A DNA stretch of 64,000 bases from Epiperipatus broadwayi (GCA_028023455.1 JAQFVV010006208.1:6120963-6184962); one strand, 5' to 3'. Counted from the first letter of the stretch, positions 1 through 11,930 are shown. Notes: a model not told the origin generated them from the sequence alone. A program made the numbers and translations.

Positions 1-461
1 TGCTAACAAAATTAAAAATGGACTTTTTTTTAACAATATATAAATATATAAGGATACATAAAATTCCGTGCCTCATATTAGAAGCACCAAATCTTATGTA
101 ACAAAATGTTGTGTCATATATGCATCCATATCTAAAAAAACATCTATATAACAAATCACTGAATGGTATATGTACATACAAATTAATCTATAATCTTATT
201 CACAGAGCATCTGAGTCTAAATGCACATATTATAATAGTAATTCATAGCTCAGATAGTATAGTCATTTTTCATATTAAAATCTTGTAATTATCATTCATT
301 TTTTGATATCAATGTCAATGTCAATTATTTTCTCTGCAATGCAACAGCGTGGTAGTTGGATAAAAGTAAATCATTTTTGTCTGACTGAAAAATTGACATT
401 GCTATAAGAAAATGAGTATTATTTATACATTTATAAAAAAACTACAAGGTCTAAATAGTGA
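1..461. other. AT-rich sequence, nothing recognised
   Basis: No long open frame, tRNA-like block or inverted arm was recognised here. Confidence 0.5.
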
Positions 462-606
462 GCATTGCCATTTGTTCAACAAGCTTTGTAATAAATGCTT
501 AGCCAGAGAAAGCATTTAAAATATCTCTGTCAGGAAATCCCCTCAAACTGCTGACCATGGTTTTGTACTTTGGCACTCCTCAGAGAGGTGCTAGGATAGC
601 TTCAGA
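462..606 (-). repeat. Fragment of foldback family FB1-like repeat
   Basis: The reverse complement resembles 10500-10645: both contain GCTTAGCCAGAGAAAGCATT or its complement, followed by a block about a GGCACTCCTCAGAGAGGTGC-type palindrome. It is a dispersed repeat fragment with no coding content. Confidence 0.5.
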
Positions 607-660
607 CACTAGATCAAAGAAAAGTTCTAATGAAATATGTTCTTGAAGGAGGAGGGATAG

Positions 661-715
661 TGATGATGATTATAACAACAACAACAACAACAACAACCAC
701 AACAACAACAACAAC

Positions 716-750
<35 letters not shown>
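661..750. repeat. (CAA)n/(AAT)n microsatellite
   Basis: An imperfect CAA run passes into an AAT run that directly abuts the first unit of the 345-bp satellite. Confidence 0.95.
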
Positions 751-755
<5 letters not shown>

Positions 756-2654
756 TGAAAGTATGCTAGCCTTTCTCACATGTGCAATTATAACAGAGAA
801 AGCCAATCAGATTTTAAACAGATATCTAATAAAGAATCAAGCTTAGACACGAGACAGAGATTTTGATAGAAAAGGTTGATACCAACCTTTTCTAAACTTA
901 ACTTTTATATATATAAGCCCGTCTTAAGCATCTTAGCCTGAAAGCTTTAAATATATAAACAAATACAATTATCATTCATTGTGTTATAAATATAATATAT
1001 TACGGCACGAAATCTCAGATTTACTATACCGCAATTTTCATAGCAGCAACGTTTGTAAACAATATTTATCTAAATCGCATGTTGAAAATTGATAATAAAT
1101 TGAAAGTATGCTAGCCTTACTCACATGCACAATTATAACAGAGAAAGCCAATCAGATTTTAAACAGATATCTAATAAATAATCAAGCTTAGACACAAGAC
1201 AGAGATTTTGATAGAAAAGGTTGATACCAACCTTTTCTAAACTTAACTTTTATATATATAAGCCAGTCTTAAGCATCTTAGCCTGAAAGCTTTAAATATA
1301 TAAACAAATACAATTATCATTCATTGTGTTATAAATATAATATATTACGGCACGAAATCTCAGATTTACTATACCGCAATTTTCATAGCAGCAACGTTTG
1401 TAAACAATATTTATCTAAATCACATGTTGAAAATTGATAATAAATTGAAAGTATGCTAGCCTTACTCACATGCGCAATTATAACAGAGAAAGCCAATCAG
1501 ATTTTAAACAGATATCCAATAAATAATCAAGCTTAGACACGAGACAGAGATTTTGATAGAAAAGGTTGATACCAACCTTTTCTAAACTTAACTTTTATTT
1601 ATATAAGTCAGTCTTAAGTGATTTAGATAAATATTGTTTACAAACGTTGCTGCTATGAAAATTGCGGTATAGTAAATCTGAGATTTCGTGCCATAATATA
1701 TTATATTATTTATTTGTTTATATATTTAAAGCTTTCAGGCTAAGATGCTTAAGACTGGCTTATATATATATAAAAGTTAAGTTTAGAAAAGGTTGGTGTC
1801 AACCTTTTCTATCAAAATCTCTGTCTCGTGTCTAAGCTTGATTATTTATTAGATATCTGTTTAAAATCTGATTGGCTTTCTCTGTTATAATTGCGCATGT
1901 GAGAAAGGCTAGCATACTTTCAATTTATTTTCAATCTTCAACATGCGATTTACATAAATATTGTTTACAAACGTTGCTGCTATGAAAATTGTGGTATAGT
2001 AAATCTGAGATTTCGTGCCGTAATATATTATATTTATAACACAATGAATGATAATTGTATTTGTTTATATATTTAAAGCTGTCAGGCTAAGATGCTTAAG
2101 ACTGGCTTATATATATAAAAGTTAAGTTTAGAAAAGGTTGGTATCAACCTTTTCTATCAAAATCTCTGTCTCGTGTCTATGCTTGATTATTTATTAGATA
2201 TCTGTTTAAAATCTGATTGGCTTTCTCTGTTATAATTGCGCATGTGAGAAAGGCTAGCATACTTTCAATTTATTATCAATTTTCAACATGCGATTTAGAT
2301 AAATATTGTTTACAAACATTGCTGCTATGAAAATTGCAGTATAGTAAATCTGAGATTTCGTGCCGTAATATATTATATTTATAACATAATGAATGATAAT
2401 TGTATTTGTTTATATATTTAAAGCTTTCAGGCTAAGATGCTTAAGACTGGCTTATATATATAAAAGTTAAGTTTAGAAAAGGTTGGTATCAACCTTTTCT
2501 ATCAAAATCTCTGTCTCATGTCTAAGCTTGATTATTTATTAGATATCTGTTTAAAATCTGATTGGCTTTCTCTGTTATAATTGTGCATGTGAGAAAGGCT
2601 AGCATACTTTCAATTTATTATCAATTTTCAACATGCGATTTAGATAAATATTGT

Positions 2655-2655
<1 letters not shown>
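751..2655. repeat. 345-bp satellite in head-to-head inverted array
   Basis: Forward units begin TAAATTGAAAGTATGCTAGC at 751, 1096 and 1441, an exact 345-bp period. The third forward unit breaks near 1618 and is followed immediately by reverse-complement units ending in CTTTCAATTTA at 1927, 2272 and 2617, again 345 bp apart, plus a partial unit to 2655. Each unit has a 10-bp perfect hairpin (GAAAAGGTTG / CAACCTTTTC). The two halves could fold as a very long hairpin. Both outer ends abut AAT microsatellite in the same orientation. No open frame is conserved, so this is probably a satellite or an amplified non-coding transposon. Confidence 0.9.
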
Positions 2656-2656
<1 letters not shown>

Positions 2657-2713
<57 letters not shown>

Positions 2714-2714
2714 T
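2657..2714. repeat. (AAT)n microsatellite
   Basis: Uninterrupted AAT run between the satellite and the A-rich 3' end of the minus-strand LINE. It generates a spurious polyisoleucine frame. Confidence 0.95.
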
Positions 2715-2833
2715 TTTTTTTTTTATTTTATTTTATTTATTTATTCATTATGAAGCAAACAATAAATATATAATACAGTGAGATAAATTCCATACAAGAA
2801 AAATCTTGTGTGAGGAATTTAAATGTAACAACC

Positions 2834-3890
2834 AAAAACACTTATAAAATACAAAAAAAAAAAAAAAAGTTTAAATATAACATAAAATATTAAAATCACA
2901 CAGATATTGCATTTGGCAATTCAATCACAGTAGTAAATAATTACATCATAACATATAATATAAACAAAAATAAATAAATAAATAAAACTAATGCTTAGCA
3001 TAATATAACCAGTGCCATAAATGCTTTTTAAAAATCAAATAAGATAGTGTTCATTAAATTCACAGAACAATCTCTTATAAATAAATATTAAATAATTTAG
3101 GACCATTATAACTAAATTGCTTCCTACTGGATGTTTTAAGAAAATTAGGTAAAGCTAACTAATATTTAGTAGATAAACGAGTATTTACTAAAAAACACTA
3201 ATAAAATACAAATATATATATATATAACAAAATATTAAAATTATACAGATATTACATTTGGAAATTCAATAACAGTAGTAAATAATTATAACATAACATA
3301 CAGTATAAACAAAAATAAAATAAAATAAACAAAATAAAACTAATGCTTAGCATAATATAACCAGTGCCATGAATGCTTTTTAAAAATCAAATAACTAGTG
3401 TTCATTAAATTCACAGAACAATCTCTTATAAATACATATTAAATAATTTAGGACCATTACAACTAAATTGCTTCCTACTGGATGTTTTAAGAAAATTAGG
3501 TAAAGCTAGCTGATATTTAGTAGATAAACGAGTATTTACTAAAAACACTAATAAAATACAAAAAAAAAAAGTATAAATATAACATAAAATATTAAAATTA
3601 TACAGATATTACATTTGGAAATTCAATAATAGTAGTAAATAATTACAACATAACATACAGTATAAACAAAAATAAAATAAAATAAACAAAATAAAACTAA
3701 TGCTTAGCATAATATAACCAGTGCCATAAATGCTTTTTAAAAATCAAATAAGATAGTGTTCATTAAATTCACAGAACAATCTCTTATAAATAAATATTAA
3801 ATAATTTAGGACCATTATAACTAAATTGCTTCCTACTAGATGTTTTAAGAAAATTAGGTAAAGCTAGCTGATATTTAGTAGATAAACGAG
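2834..3890 (-). repeat. Triplicated LINE 3' end (about 350-bp units)
   Basis: The last codons of the RT ORF plus the 3' UTR occur three times in tandem. The plus-strand landmark AAACGAGTATTTAC recurs at about 3176, 3527 and 3885, giving periods of 351 and 358 bp. Internal junctions carry A-runs of variable length next to AACACTAATAAAATAC. Only the outermost unit has the final 120 bp and the A-rich tail. Confidence 0.85.
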
Positions 3891-4788
3891 TATTTACAAC
3901 AGAAGATTTAGTATCTAAATGAAGTTTCCTACAATAAATATCAAGAATCACTCTATATTTATACAAATGGAAAACATCTAGTATATTAAAAGTGGCATAA
4001 ATATCTTTAACAGATGTGGCACGTGATCTATCAAAAATGATACGCATTGTATAATTCTGTAAAACAGACAATGTAGTCATTGCAAAAGTAGAACAGTTCC
4101 CCCAAACTGATATATTATAACATAATAAGCTTTGATAAGAAGAAATATATAAAGTAATCATAGCTGACCGAGGAAAAAATTTAGATAAGTAGAAAAACAT
4201 ATAATTTAATTTACGTAAATGAGAACAAAGGAAGTCAATATGGTTTGACCAAGATAGTCTGGAGTCAATAAAAATACCTAGATAGCAAATATTATCAACA
4301 AAAGAAATGTTAGCACAAGTATAAGTGCTATTACAATGCCAAAAATACTTATTACTAATAGTAATGTTAAGCGAATGAATATTTGACTTATAAGAAAAAT
4401 TAATAGCTTTTGTTTTACTCAGATTAATTGATAAATTATTAAATGCTAACCATTTACTAATTAGGATTAAATCATCATTAATTATTTTTTCAACAAAATT
4501 ATATGAAACTGCAGCATAAGATAAAGCAATATCATCTGCAAAACCATAAATCTTAGATTCTAAAGGTAAAGAAAATAAATCATTTATATAAATTATAAAT
4601 AAAATGGGACCCAAAACTGAACCTTGTGGTACACCATGGTTAACTGTTATAAAAGAGCTTACAACACCAGAAATATTTGTTGCTTGTTTTCTATCCTTTA
4701 AGTAACTACGTAAACCATGAAATAAATCCACCACGAAAACCATATGAATATAAACGCTTAAGTAAAATTTTGTGAGATACAGAGTCAA
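3784..4788 (-). pseudogene. LINE reverse transcriptase, palm and C-terminal part
   Basis: A 334-codon open frame. Residues from about 22 on are RT sequence; the first 20 or so are read in a frame that does not belong to the RT. GVPQGSVLGP lies at residues 52-61 and the catalytic FADD box at 83-86 (the usual form is YADD). The C-terminus FSYNGPKLFN is typical of CR1/L2/Jockey-type ORF2 ends. It copies element RNA at a nicked target. A frameshift near 4720 joins it to the upstream RT piece, which ends in another frame, so this copy is dead as a single protein although this segment is otherwise long and open. Confidence 0.88.
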
Positions 4789-5291
4789 ATGCCTTAGACA
4801 AGTCTAAATAAATAGCAACAGTTTTAAAATCCTTATCTAGTGAAGTTGTCAAATTGTTTACATGACTATAGAAAGTGTCCAAGGTACTTCTACCAGAAAT
4901 AAATCCATATTGATGTTCAGATAAAATATTATTTTTAGATAAAAATGACATCATTTTCTCTTTAACCACCATCTCTAACAATTTGGATATTACAGATATA
5001 ATAGATATTGGTCTATAATTGTCAAGCTGTACAGGATCACCCTTTTTAAAAACAGGTGTAATAAAACCAACTCTTCAAACACGTAGGAAACAAACCAACA
5101 TTTAAGGAAAGATTAAACAAATAAACAAGAACAGGTATGAAAGCTGACTTATTTTCCTTAAGAATCTTTGGTGTTAACTTATCTAGACCAGTTGAATGAA
5201 CATTCTTTAAGAGATCAATTTTACCAGACAAATCCAAATCAGTAACATCTGTACACAAAAAAGAATTTACACAAGAATCAGCAAAAGACAA
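4706..5291 (-). pseudogene. LINE reverse transcriptase, N-terminal part
   Basis: Two minus-strand frames (5046-5291 and 4706-4981) cover the start of the RT domain. The first has GLDKLTPKILKE and LNVGLFPTCLKS, matching the fingers region of LINE RTs. The second has QYGFISGRSTLD, the catalytic-aspartate block YLDLSKAFDSVSHKILL, and LYSYGFRG. The frames shift between the pieces and again into the downstream FADD-containing segment, showing decay by small indels. Confidence 0.85.
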
Positions 5292-5311
5292 TTCTTGTAC
5301 TGGTGTTCTAT

Positions 5312-6013
5312 CTATTGATAGATCTGAAAAAAATTATTAAACAAGTCAGCAACACATTTTTCATTATTTTCTACTTCAATCAAATTATCATTGTGTTTTA
5401 TAAATTTAAGTTGATTTGACAAAGGTTTCTTTACAAGAGAATTTATCAACTTCCATTTCAAAGAAATATTTTTATCATTAAAATATTTTTGATAATATTG
5501 AAATTTTAATTTCCGAATATCAGATTTAATCTCAGTATTCAATTTCCTCAAAGTCAACAAATCTCCACCCAAACATTTTAAATGATTTCTTTGATTAATT
5601 TTTCCAATCAAATCATTCGTTATCCAGGCTGAGCGCTTGCGGTTTTTGCTAGTCAATTTAAAACTAACCATAGATTTTGCAATTAAAGATTTACAAATAT
5701 CTTGAAATTTTAAAAATGCTGAATCAACATCATGCAGAGCAAAAACATAATCCCAATTCTGATCAGATAATAACATTTTTAGTTTATTATGTGATAACTT
5801 ATTAATATATAAATGAGTATTTACATGTGGTCTACAATTTAATAACCTCAACACAGTTGCAAAATGATCCGAAATAAAAATATTTCGTACAGACGATTCA
5901 TAACTTTGATTCTGGTTTAATCTGACAAATATATGATCCAAAATTGATTGACAAGATTTCGTAATACGAGTAGGTGAAAAAATAGCTTGATTAAAACCAT
6001 AACTATAAAGCAA
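5312..6013 (-). pseudogene. LINE endonuclease C-terminus and linker
   Basis: A 233-codon frame. The segment near residues 20-55 has SPTRITKSCQSILDHIF and the catalytic SDH motif in FISDHFATVL, which ends apurinic-type endonuclease domains of non-LTR elements. The rest is the linker to RT (KNRKRSAWITNDL, HNKL). The upstream endonuclease core is absent because the element stops at the AAT tract. The initiator Met is probably not a natural start. Confidence 0.8.
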
Positions 6014-6015
6014 AT

Positions 6016-6215
<200 letters not shown>

Positions 6216-6890
6216 GAAAGACCAATAATTAAAAGTAAAAATAGAAAAGAAAGAAAAAATAGTATATGATCTTAAGCAAAGTCATAGTTATATTACTGTG
6301 TGTTTTCCTGAAGGATTGTGATGACGGTATTTTAGTTGTATTTATATTTTAGACTATTTCCATCATCTAATATAAGTACTAAATGTCTTTAGAAACATTA
6401 TTTATTTAAATATTCCAAATATATTCAACTATTAGTAACGTTAATATATGCACATTTCAAAAGGTATTATTCTCCCCTCTTCTTCAGGTGTTGCTGGCCT
6501 GACCAGTGACAGTACTATCATGGGAGTTGAATGTGGACCCTTAGATTCTTCAATATTAAATTTTAAGTAATGCAGGATGGCTCAGTTAATTAGAACAAAT
6601 AGTTATGGTACTTTTTTTGCAAAGACCTAAGTAATGAAAAAATAGTTGAAAAGATTTACGGGAACCCACTTCATCTATTAATTTTTATAATCTGCACAGA
6701 GTTTAATCTCCCTTCTCAAACAATCTTCATAAGGAATGATATAATTTTTCTTTTGCTTTGAATTCTTTCTTTTATTTAGTTTAGTGGTCAACATAAATTA
6801 TAGATTGAGACTGGTAGCAGTTGATCATAGTCAAGAAAACAATGAATCATTATTTCAAACTATGTAGAAGTCAGTCATAAACTAATTCTG
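6216..6890. other. Non-coding, with one arm of a dispersed foldback repeat
   Basis: About 6465-6575 resembles 24610-24710 (shared TGCTGGCCTGACCAG-type block and TTAGATTC). Nothing else recognised. Confidence 0.5.
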
Positions 6891-6894
6891 CAAA

Positions 6895-7500
6895 ATACTT
6901 GGGAAATCATGGATAACATCACATGATCGCCATTTCTTATGCTTGCACATAACTGGTATTAAAACAGGAAAAACTCTTCATACAGTAGTGCCACTCAGTG
7001 CAAGCCAGAGTTTTGCCTATTTTAATAACAGTTACAAGCAAGCATAAAAATGGTGATCATGTGATGTTTAGTGGTTTAATACCAATCCTGCCTAATAGAA
7101 TAGTAGTGGCTATGGTTATTAAAGAACCAAAGACACCAAAATGTATGGGTACTGAACTGAGGTCAGACCTATATGACTATATAAGCTAATGAGCTTGGAT
7201 TGAAAATATTATTATGTTTTCAATTTTATTCTCATAGTTTTGTAGTTAAGTAGAGATAAAAGGTGGCTGCTGGAGGATTGCATTAGATCCTAAGACCAAG
7301 GTGCAGTGCTCTCAGATCCAAGGCTCCTCACTGATGAAAGCCACAAGCTAGAAACTAGTCTGGAGATATTGGATGAATAGGCACTAAATAGGAATTGTAT
7401 GTACAAACCTTCTGGCATCCACTCATTACTCTGGCTTGCACTGAGTGGCACTACTGTATGGAGAGTTTTGCCTGTTTTAAAATCATGAATAGTATAACAA
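6895..7500. mobile_element. Foldback family FB1 element (composite)
   Basis: Contains the family hallmarks: an arm beginning CATCACATGATCGCCATTTC, then AAACAGG, ACTCTTCATACAGTAGTGCC and AGTGCAAGCCAGAG, with inverted counterparts (GTGATCATGTGATGTTTAGT near 7053; GCACTGAGTGGCACTACTGT near 7439). The inner part holds a hammerhead-like motif at 7331. About ten other copies or fragments lie in this window, often with matching inverted arms. No coding capacity; probably a non-autonomous DNA element or retrozyme-like repeat. Confidence 0.7.
7331..7354 (+). ncRNA. Hammerhead-like core HH4 (in FB1)
   Basis: CTGATGA, extra A, stem AGC/GCT around loop CACAA, an A, then GAAA. In the copy at 25531 the same stem is GGC/GCC, a compensatory change. 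Activity is not implied. Confidence 0.4.
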
Positions 7501-7504
7501 AACA

Positions 7505-8389
7505 CAATAAAGTTTTAATACTGCAAGTTGAGCCCTCAGGTTTGAAGGCATTCTACCACATTATGAAAAAAGATATCAAGACTATGTCCTAATTTTGGAA
7601 GTTTGGTTTACATAGCTTGATTAAAAGTAATAGAATGTGTAATTGCTTGTCTTAATGTAAGAAATAAATTCTAAGTTATAAGAAGATGTCATTTGAATCT
7701 GGAAAACAGAGAGAATGTGTCACTTTTGGTGGGTAGATTTTAAATCAGGAGAACATACCATTTTTTACTCGGGCCAAGAAAAATCATGATGACTCTCATG
7801 GTTAAGAGGTTGCCATGACTGATATTGGATATAGTCCTGTGAATTATAGATTAGTATGAATTTAATTTCATGAATACTTATCCAGTATTAATAAAATACA
7901 AGTCCATGCTTCAACACTTTAAGAAGATATGAGCATAAATTTTGATTTGAAAGCAAGATATATTTTTGAGATTGGAGACTGGAATGTCAAAATTAGAAAT
8001 AAAAAGGAAGGAATTCTTCCAAAGAGTAAGCTTGTAGTTTAAGACCTGTAGAGGTCCCTACTATCGCATTTTATATGCATGTGCTTGAGGCTACAGCCTT
8101 AATGAATATTACTTACATAATCAATGTGCGTTTAAATAAATTTATAATAAACTTTTGCAAACTCAATTTTTTAAAAAAATATTTTTAGTACATTTTAAAG
8201 CAGTTTATGTATTAACTATATACACAGAGATTACCAGTTACAATTTGTAGAAACCAAACTGACTATGGTCTTGACTTCAATAATGGAAGGTTTCAATTTT
8301 AATAGCAATAAGTTTGCCCGGAACAAATAATGAATTACCCATGTGGAAACGTTCAATGAGGTTGGGGAAAAAATTATGTTTGACCAACA
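7505..8389. other. No recognisable feature
   Basis: Short frames only; no domain, inverted arm or dispersed repeat identified by eye. Confidence 0.4.
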
Positions 8390-8397
8390 TTCTAAAC

Positions 8398-9116
8398 CAT
8401 GGGTCCCCAACCTTTTTGCACTTAAGAGCACATTCTATAATACCGGTCATGTGGCAGGCACCATTTATTTTTTCAATGTAAATTTATAGTTGGATATTGT
8501 TAATAATACACATAATGTACAAAAAAATATTTATTTCAAAAATAAAATTTTAACATATAATTAACGTTTATATTTTTATGTAAATTACTAAATTATATAT
8601 AATATTACACGTCAGTGTGATCTTTGGCACTGCACTTCATTGGCAATTGCTTCATAATTAGGGGAGTATGATGATATTCCTGCTCATAAGCAATCATTGT
8701 TTGTCACTCAGTCAAGATCTGTATTTTGATTTTATGATATTCATGGTTGAAACAATGATTCACACAAGTATGTGGAACCAAAAAACGATTTTATTTTATA
8801 TGCACAAATACAATTTACAAATACGCGCAAAGCAGAGAGATTGGTGTCTGTGTTAACTTTACTAATTCTGTGCTAGTACAGTGCACAGAGAAAGACCGCC
8901 CTTGGCGGACTGAGAGATAGACTCTTTTATGCTGTAAAAATATAGTATGCCCTACAATTTGATTACAATGTAATACAATAATTTATAAGAAATTTTAAAA
9001 ATTAAATTTATTTGTATCATATAAATAATTTTTTATCATTTTCGGATAGCGGCGGGCACACGTAAAATGGTCTTTGGGTGCCACGGTGTCTGCGGACATA
9101 GGGTTGGGGACCCTTG
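8398..9116. mobile_element. Non-autonomous hAT-like DNA transposon
   Basis: Terminal inverted repeats CATGGGTCCCCAACC at the left and the complement of CAAGGGTCCCCAACC at the right (14 of 15 match). It is flanked by an 8-bp target duplication, TTCTAAAC at 8390-8397 and TTCTAAGC at 9117-9124, with one mismatch. Eight-base duplications and CAGGGGTCCCC-like ends fit the hAT superfamily. The 719-bp interior has no transposase, so it would depend on an autonomous partner. Confidence 0.85.
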
Positions 9117-9159
9117 TTCTAAGCACAATCTAGAGAATAACATCATAAGTTGACTTGCA

Positions 9160-9480
9160 ATTTTGGATGTAATTAATAAAAAAACTAGATGAAAGATGAA
9201 TGGAACTAAAAGAAATGATTAAAAGAAAAATTTAAAAACATTTTGAAGATGATAAAAAATACTAGAAATTCAAAATGGCTGTCAGAGATAAGTAATAATT
9301 GCAAAAAAAATAAATAAATAAATAAAGAGATACCAAAATTAAAAAGAATAATGTTTTAAAGAAAGTGAATAGGGAATTCCAAAGAGCAATCAGGAATGAC
9401 AAATAAAATATAACCAATACTTACAAAATCATTAAAAATATGAAGCAAGCTTAGAAAAACAAGAGCTAACTTTTAGGGGA
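9160..9480 (+). pseudogene. RTE/BovB-like LINE linker fragment
   Basis: Frame-shifted plus-strand translations give NSKWLSE and VNREFQRAIRNDK, resembling the segment between endonuclease and RT in RTE-type elements. Heavily decayed, with stops and an AAAT run. Weak call. Confidence 0.35.
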
Positions 9481-9862
9481 TTCATGAAGTCCAAATAAAA
9501 TACCATACATGGATAGATTTGCTGAAAAGTGCTGATGATCATATTATGATAAAACTAAAATGGAACAATGATGAAAGGAATATACACAAAAGGCATATTT
9601 TAAAAATATCAACCAAAATATTTGGGGTGAAATATTCTATGCTGAACAACCTTTTATATAGATGATGGACCATATTTATCTTATGATTATCACCAAAAAG
9701 TAAAGCCATTGTAATTATTAGCATCACACCAGAAATTTTATTGAAAATTGAAATATAATTAATAAGACTTAACCAAATAATACTAATTAATTTACATAAA
9801 TAATTGGTAGAAGAAATTAAATTTTATTTCAATATGAAAGAACTGTTTTGATTGAGGTATGG

Positions 9863-10080
9863 CAATTACATCATCATCATCAATCATTATCAATCCACTG
9901 CAGGATGAAGGTCTCTCCAAGTTCAATCTATCTCCGATTTTTAGCCTCTCTTCTCCACATCACACCTGGACACATTCTTATTTCAACCATCTCATATGTG
10001 GTCTCTTTCTGGATCTTTTACAATCTCTTGTAATCCAGTTTAAGATTTCAATTCATCTCTTCTAGCAATATGTCCAGCTC
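9863..10080 (-). mobile_element. RTE-like LINE 3' end
   Basis: The minus strand ends in CTGCAGTGGATTGATAATG then repeated ATG triplets, the same terminus as the better copy at 45370-45600. RTE elements typically end in short tandem repeats rather than poly(A). It encodes the decayed C-terminal tail of the polyprotein. Confidence 0.7.
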
Positions 10081-10404
10081 GACTCCACTTCAGTTGTTTA
10101 ATTTTTTAATTACATACTTTCTATTAAATCTGTTTGTGCTGAACTCTTCATTCATATTATGAGCAAGTAAGTTTATGGTAAAAGTAACAGAATACAAATT
10201 GAGCCTTAAATTGATGACTTTAACTAACAGATATGGTTTGGGGAAAGAATAAGAAATTACAGACATCATTGTTTATGAACATCAGATAATAAAAAAAGTT
10301 AACGAAGATCAGAAAGAAGTCTGTATGTGTTTCTACGATTTTAATAAGATCTTTCAATTCAATGGTTTTCGGAAAAATAAGTGTAGCAAAACATTAAATT
10401 GTTT

Positions 10405-10785
10405 TAAAACCATCAAAACATCACATGATCACTATTTCATATGCTTATTAATAACAGTAGCAAACTTTTCATACAATAGAGCCACCAAGTGCCAGACTAC
10501 TACCTGGCACCTCTCTGAGGAGTGCCAAAGCAGGAAACCATGGTCAGGGGTTTGGGGGAAGTTTCTTACAGAGATATTTTAAATGCTTTCTCTGGCTAAG
10601 CATTTATCACAAAGCTTGTTGAGGAATTGGCAATCCTCATTGTTTATAACTTACAAGCTTAAGATAACAGGGTCATGTGATCTATGACTCTTATTTTGAC
10701 TACTGCATAAAGAATTTGCTACTGTTATTAAGAGCCTGTGTGAGCATATGAAATGGTCATCACGATGTTTTGATGGTTTTTAAAT
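10405..10785. mobile_element. Foldback element (FB1-like) with inverted arms
   Basis: Left arm AAAACCATCAAAACATCACA near 10407 with ATTTCATATGCTTA is mirrored at 10725-10785 by TTGCTACTGTTATTAAG and CATCACGATGTTTTGATGG. The interior contains the GGCACCTCTCTGAGGAGTGCC palindrome and the block shared with 462-606. Non-coding. Confidence 0.75.
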
Positions 10786-10789
10786 CTAT

Positions 10790-11170
10790 TCTTCCAATCG
10801 GATAAAGGTGACTATGGTTTTTGAAAAACCAAAGACATCAAAATGCATAGATGCTGAAGTGAGTTCAGAACTGTATGAATATACAAGTGAAGGAGCTTGG
10901 ACTGAATACATTCTTGTCTTTTTATCTTGGGTTCCTAGATTTATGGTTAACAAAATAGATAAAAGGTGGCTGGTGGAGAGTTGCATTAGATCCTAAGGTC
11001 TATGTGCAGTGCTCTTAAATCCAAGGCTCAGCACTGATAAAAGTCACAAGCTTGAAACTAGTCTGGAGATATTGAATGAGTAGGCACTAGATAGGAATTT
11101 TATATACAAACCTTCTTGCATTCATTAATTATGAAGGCTTGCACTTGATGACACTACTATATGCAGAGTT
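10790..11170 (+). repeat. FB1 internal region copy
   Basis: Parallels 7090-7500: AACCAAAGACATCAAAATGC, then TAGATCCTAAGG, GCAGTGCTCT, and a degraded HH4 motif at 11034 (CTGATAA). Both copies can be read as similar short peptides (KPKTSKC versus EPKTPKC), but stops follow and I do not call a gene. Confidence 0.55.
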
Positions 11171-11329
11171 TTCTACAGTTATTTCACTATTGTCATGAGA
11201 AATCTCAGTATGAGATTAGAATCTACATTTAATAGACATTACAATGAAACAATTGATTTGATCTGTTCAACTTCTATATTGCTGAATATATAATTAAAAA
11301 AAATCTAGATTGGATGAAATCAAAGCGGA

Positions 11330-11560
11330 TTCAGAATTGGTGTAAAAACATCAATGGCTTTAAATCTGCCAATGACATCAAGTTCATCTAAAATACAGAA
11401 GGCCCAAAGATTCTTATTAGAAAAGTTAAAAGACAGAATAAAATGATGGAATTTTATCCAAATAAGAAAAAGACAAAAATGAGATATAATATAAAATATT
11501 ATAATTATTATAAACTCATCTACAATCGAGTATTAAGGAAAGGTAATAGTTAATATTCAA
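11330..11560 (+). pseudogene. RTE/BovB-like reverse transcriptase fragment
   Basis: One plus frame reads INGFKSANDIKFI, a stop, then KILIRKVKRQNKMMEFYPN and KKTK. It resembles the YADD-to-KTK block of BovB-like RTs, with YADD decayed to SAND. Short and weakly supported. Confidence 0.35.
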
Positions 11561-11831
11561 AACTTTTACATTGCGCTAAACATGTTTTTGGCAGACCACT
11601 ACCAGAATCATAGTGCTATTTTGTTTAGCATTTGAAAATTATGCCTATATATGGGCATAATTTGTTATGTAAATGAGGCATTTAAATATTCAATTTTTTT
11701 TGACAATGGAATGCGTGAATCTTTTCTGTTAATTGCATTTGAATCCTTTGCAATTGCCCATGCCTTCTTGTATTTTTATTTTCTATCACCTCTTTGGGCA
11801 CAAAGCATGCTTACATTAGTAGGACAGAAAG

Positions 11832-11930
11832 TATTGGTGGTCGAGTGGTCAGCACAGCTGCCTTACAAGCAGTTGTTCCAGGTTTGCGGGTTTGCTTCCC
11901 GGCCGATGCTTTGACACATGAAAAAAAAAA
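11832..11930 (+). mobile_element. tRNA-derived mini-SINE, copy 1
   Basis: A tRNA-like head with A-box-like TGGTCGAGTGG, anticodon-arm-like CTGCCTTACAAGCAG and B-box-like GGTTTGCTTCC, ending GGCCGATGC, then TTTGACACATG and an A-run. There is no SINE body. Diverged from a functional tRNA; transcription would be by RNA polymerase III. Confidence 0.8.

Larger units (their letters stand above)
2715..6015 (-). mobile_element. 5'-truncated CR1/Jockey-like non-LTR retrotransposon
   Basis: On the minus strand the order is the end of the endonuclease, a linker, reverse transcriptase, a C-terminal region, a 3' UTR and an A-rich tail next to the AAT run at 2657-2714. The 5' end stops abruptly at a 200-bp AAT tract, so most of the endonuclease is missing. 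Frameshifts break the ORF into pieces. The RT motifs (GVPQGSVLGP, FADD, C-terminal FSYNGPKLFN) resemble the CR1/L2/Jockey group; the exact clade would need a tree. Confidence 0.85.

Noticed and set aside
751-2655. CRISPR-like array
   Set aside because: 345-bp head-to-tail and inverted units without spacers in a eukaryotic context.
11836-11912. True tRNA gene at the cloverleaf-like sequence
   Set aside because: Diverged, repeated six times with an A-tail, acceptor pairing incomplete in most copies; a SINE fits better.
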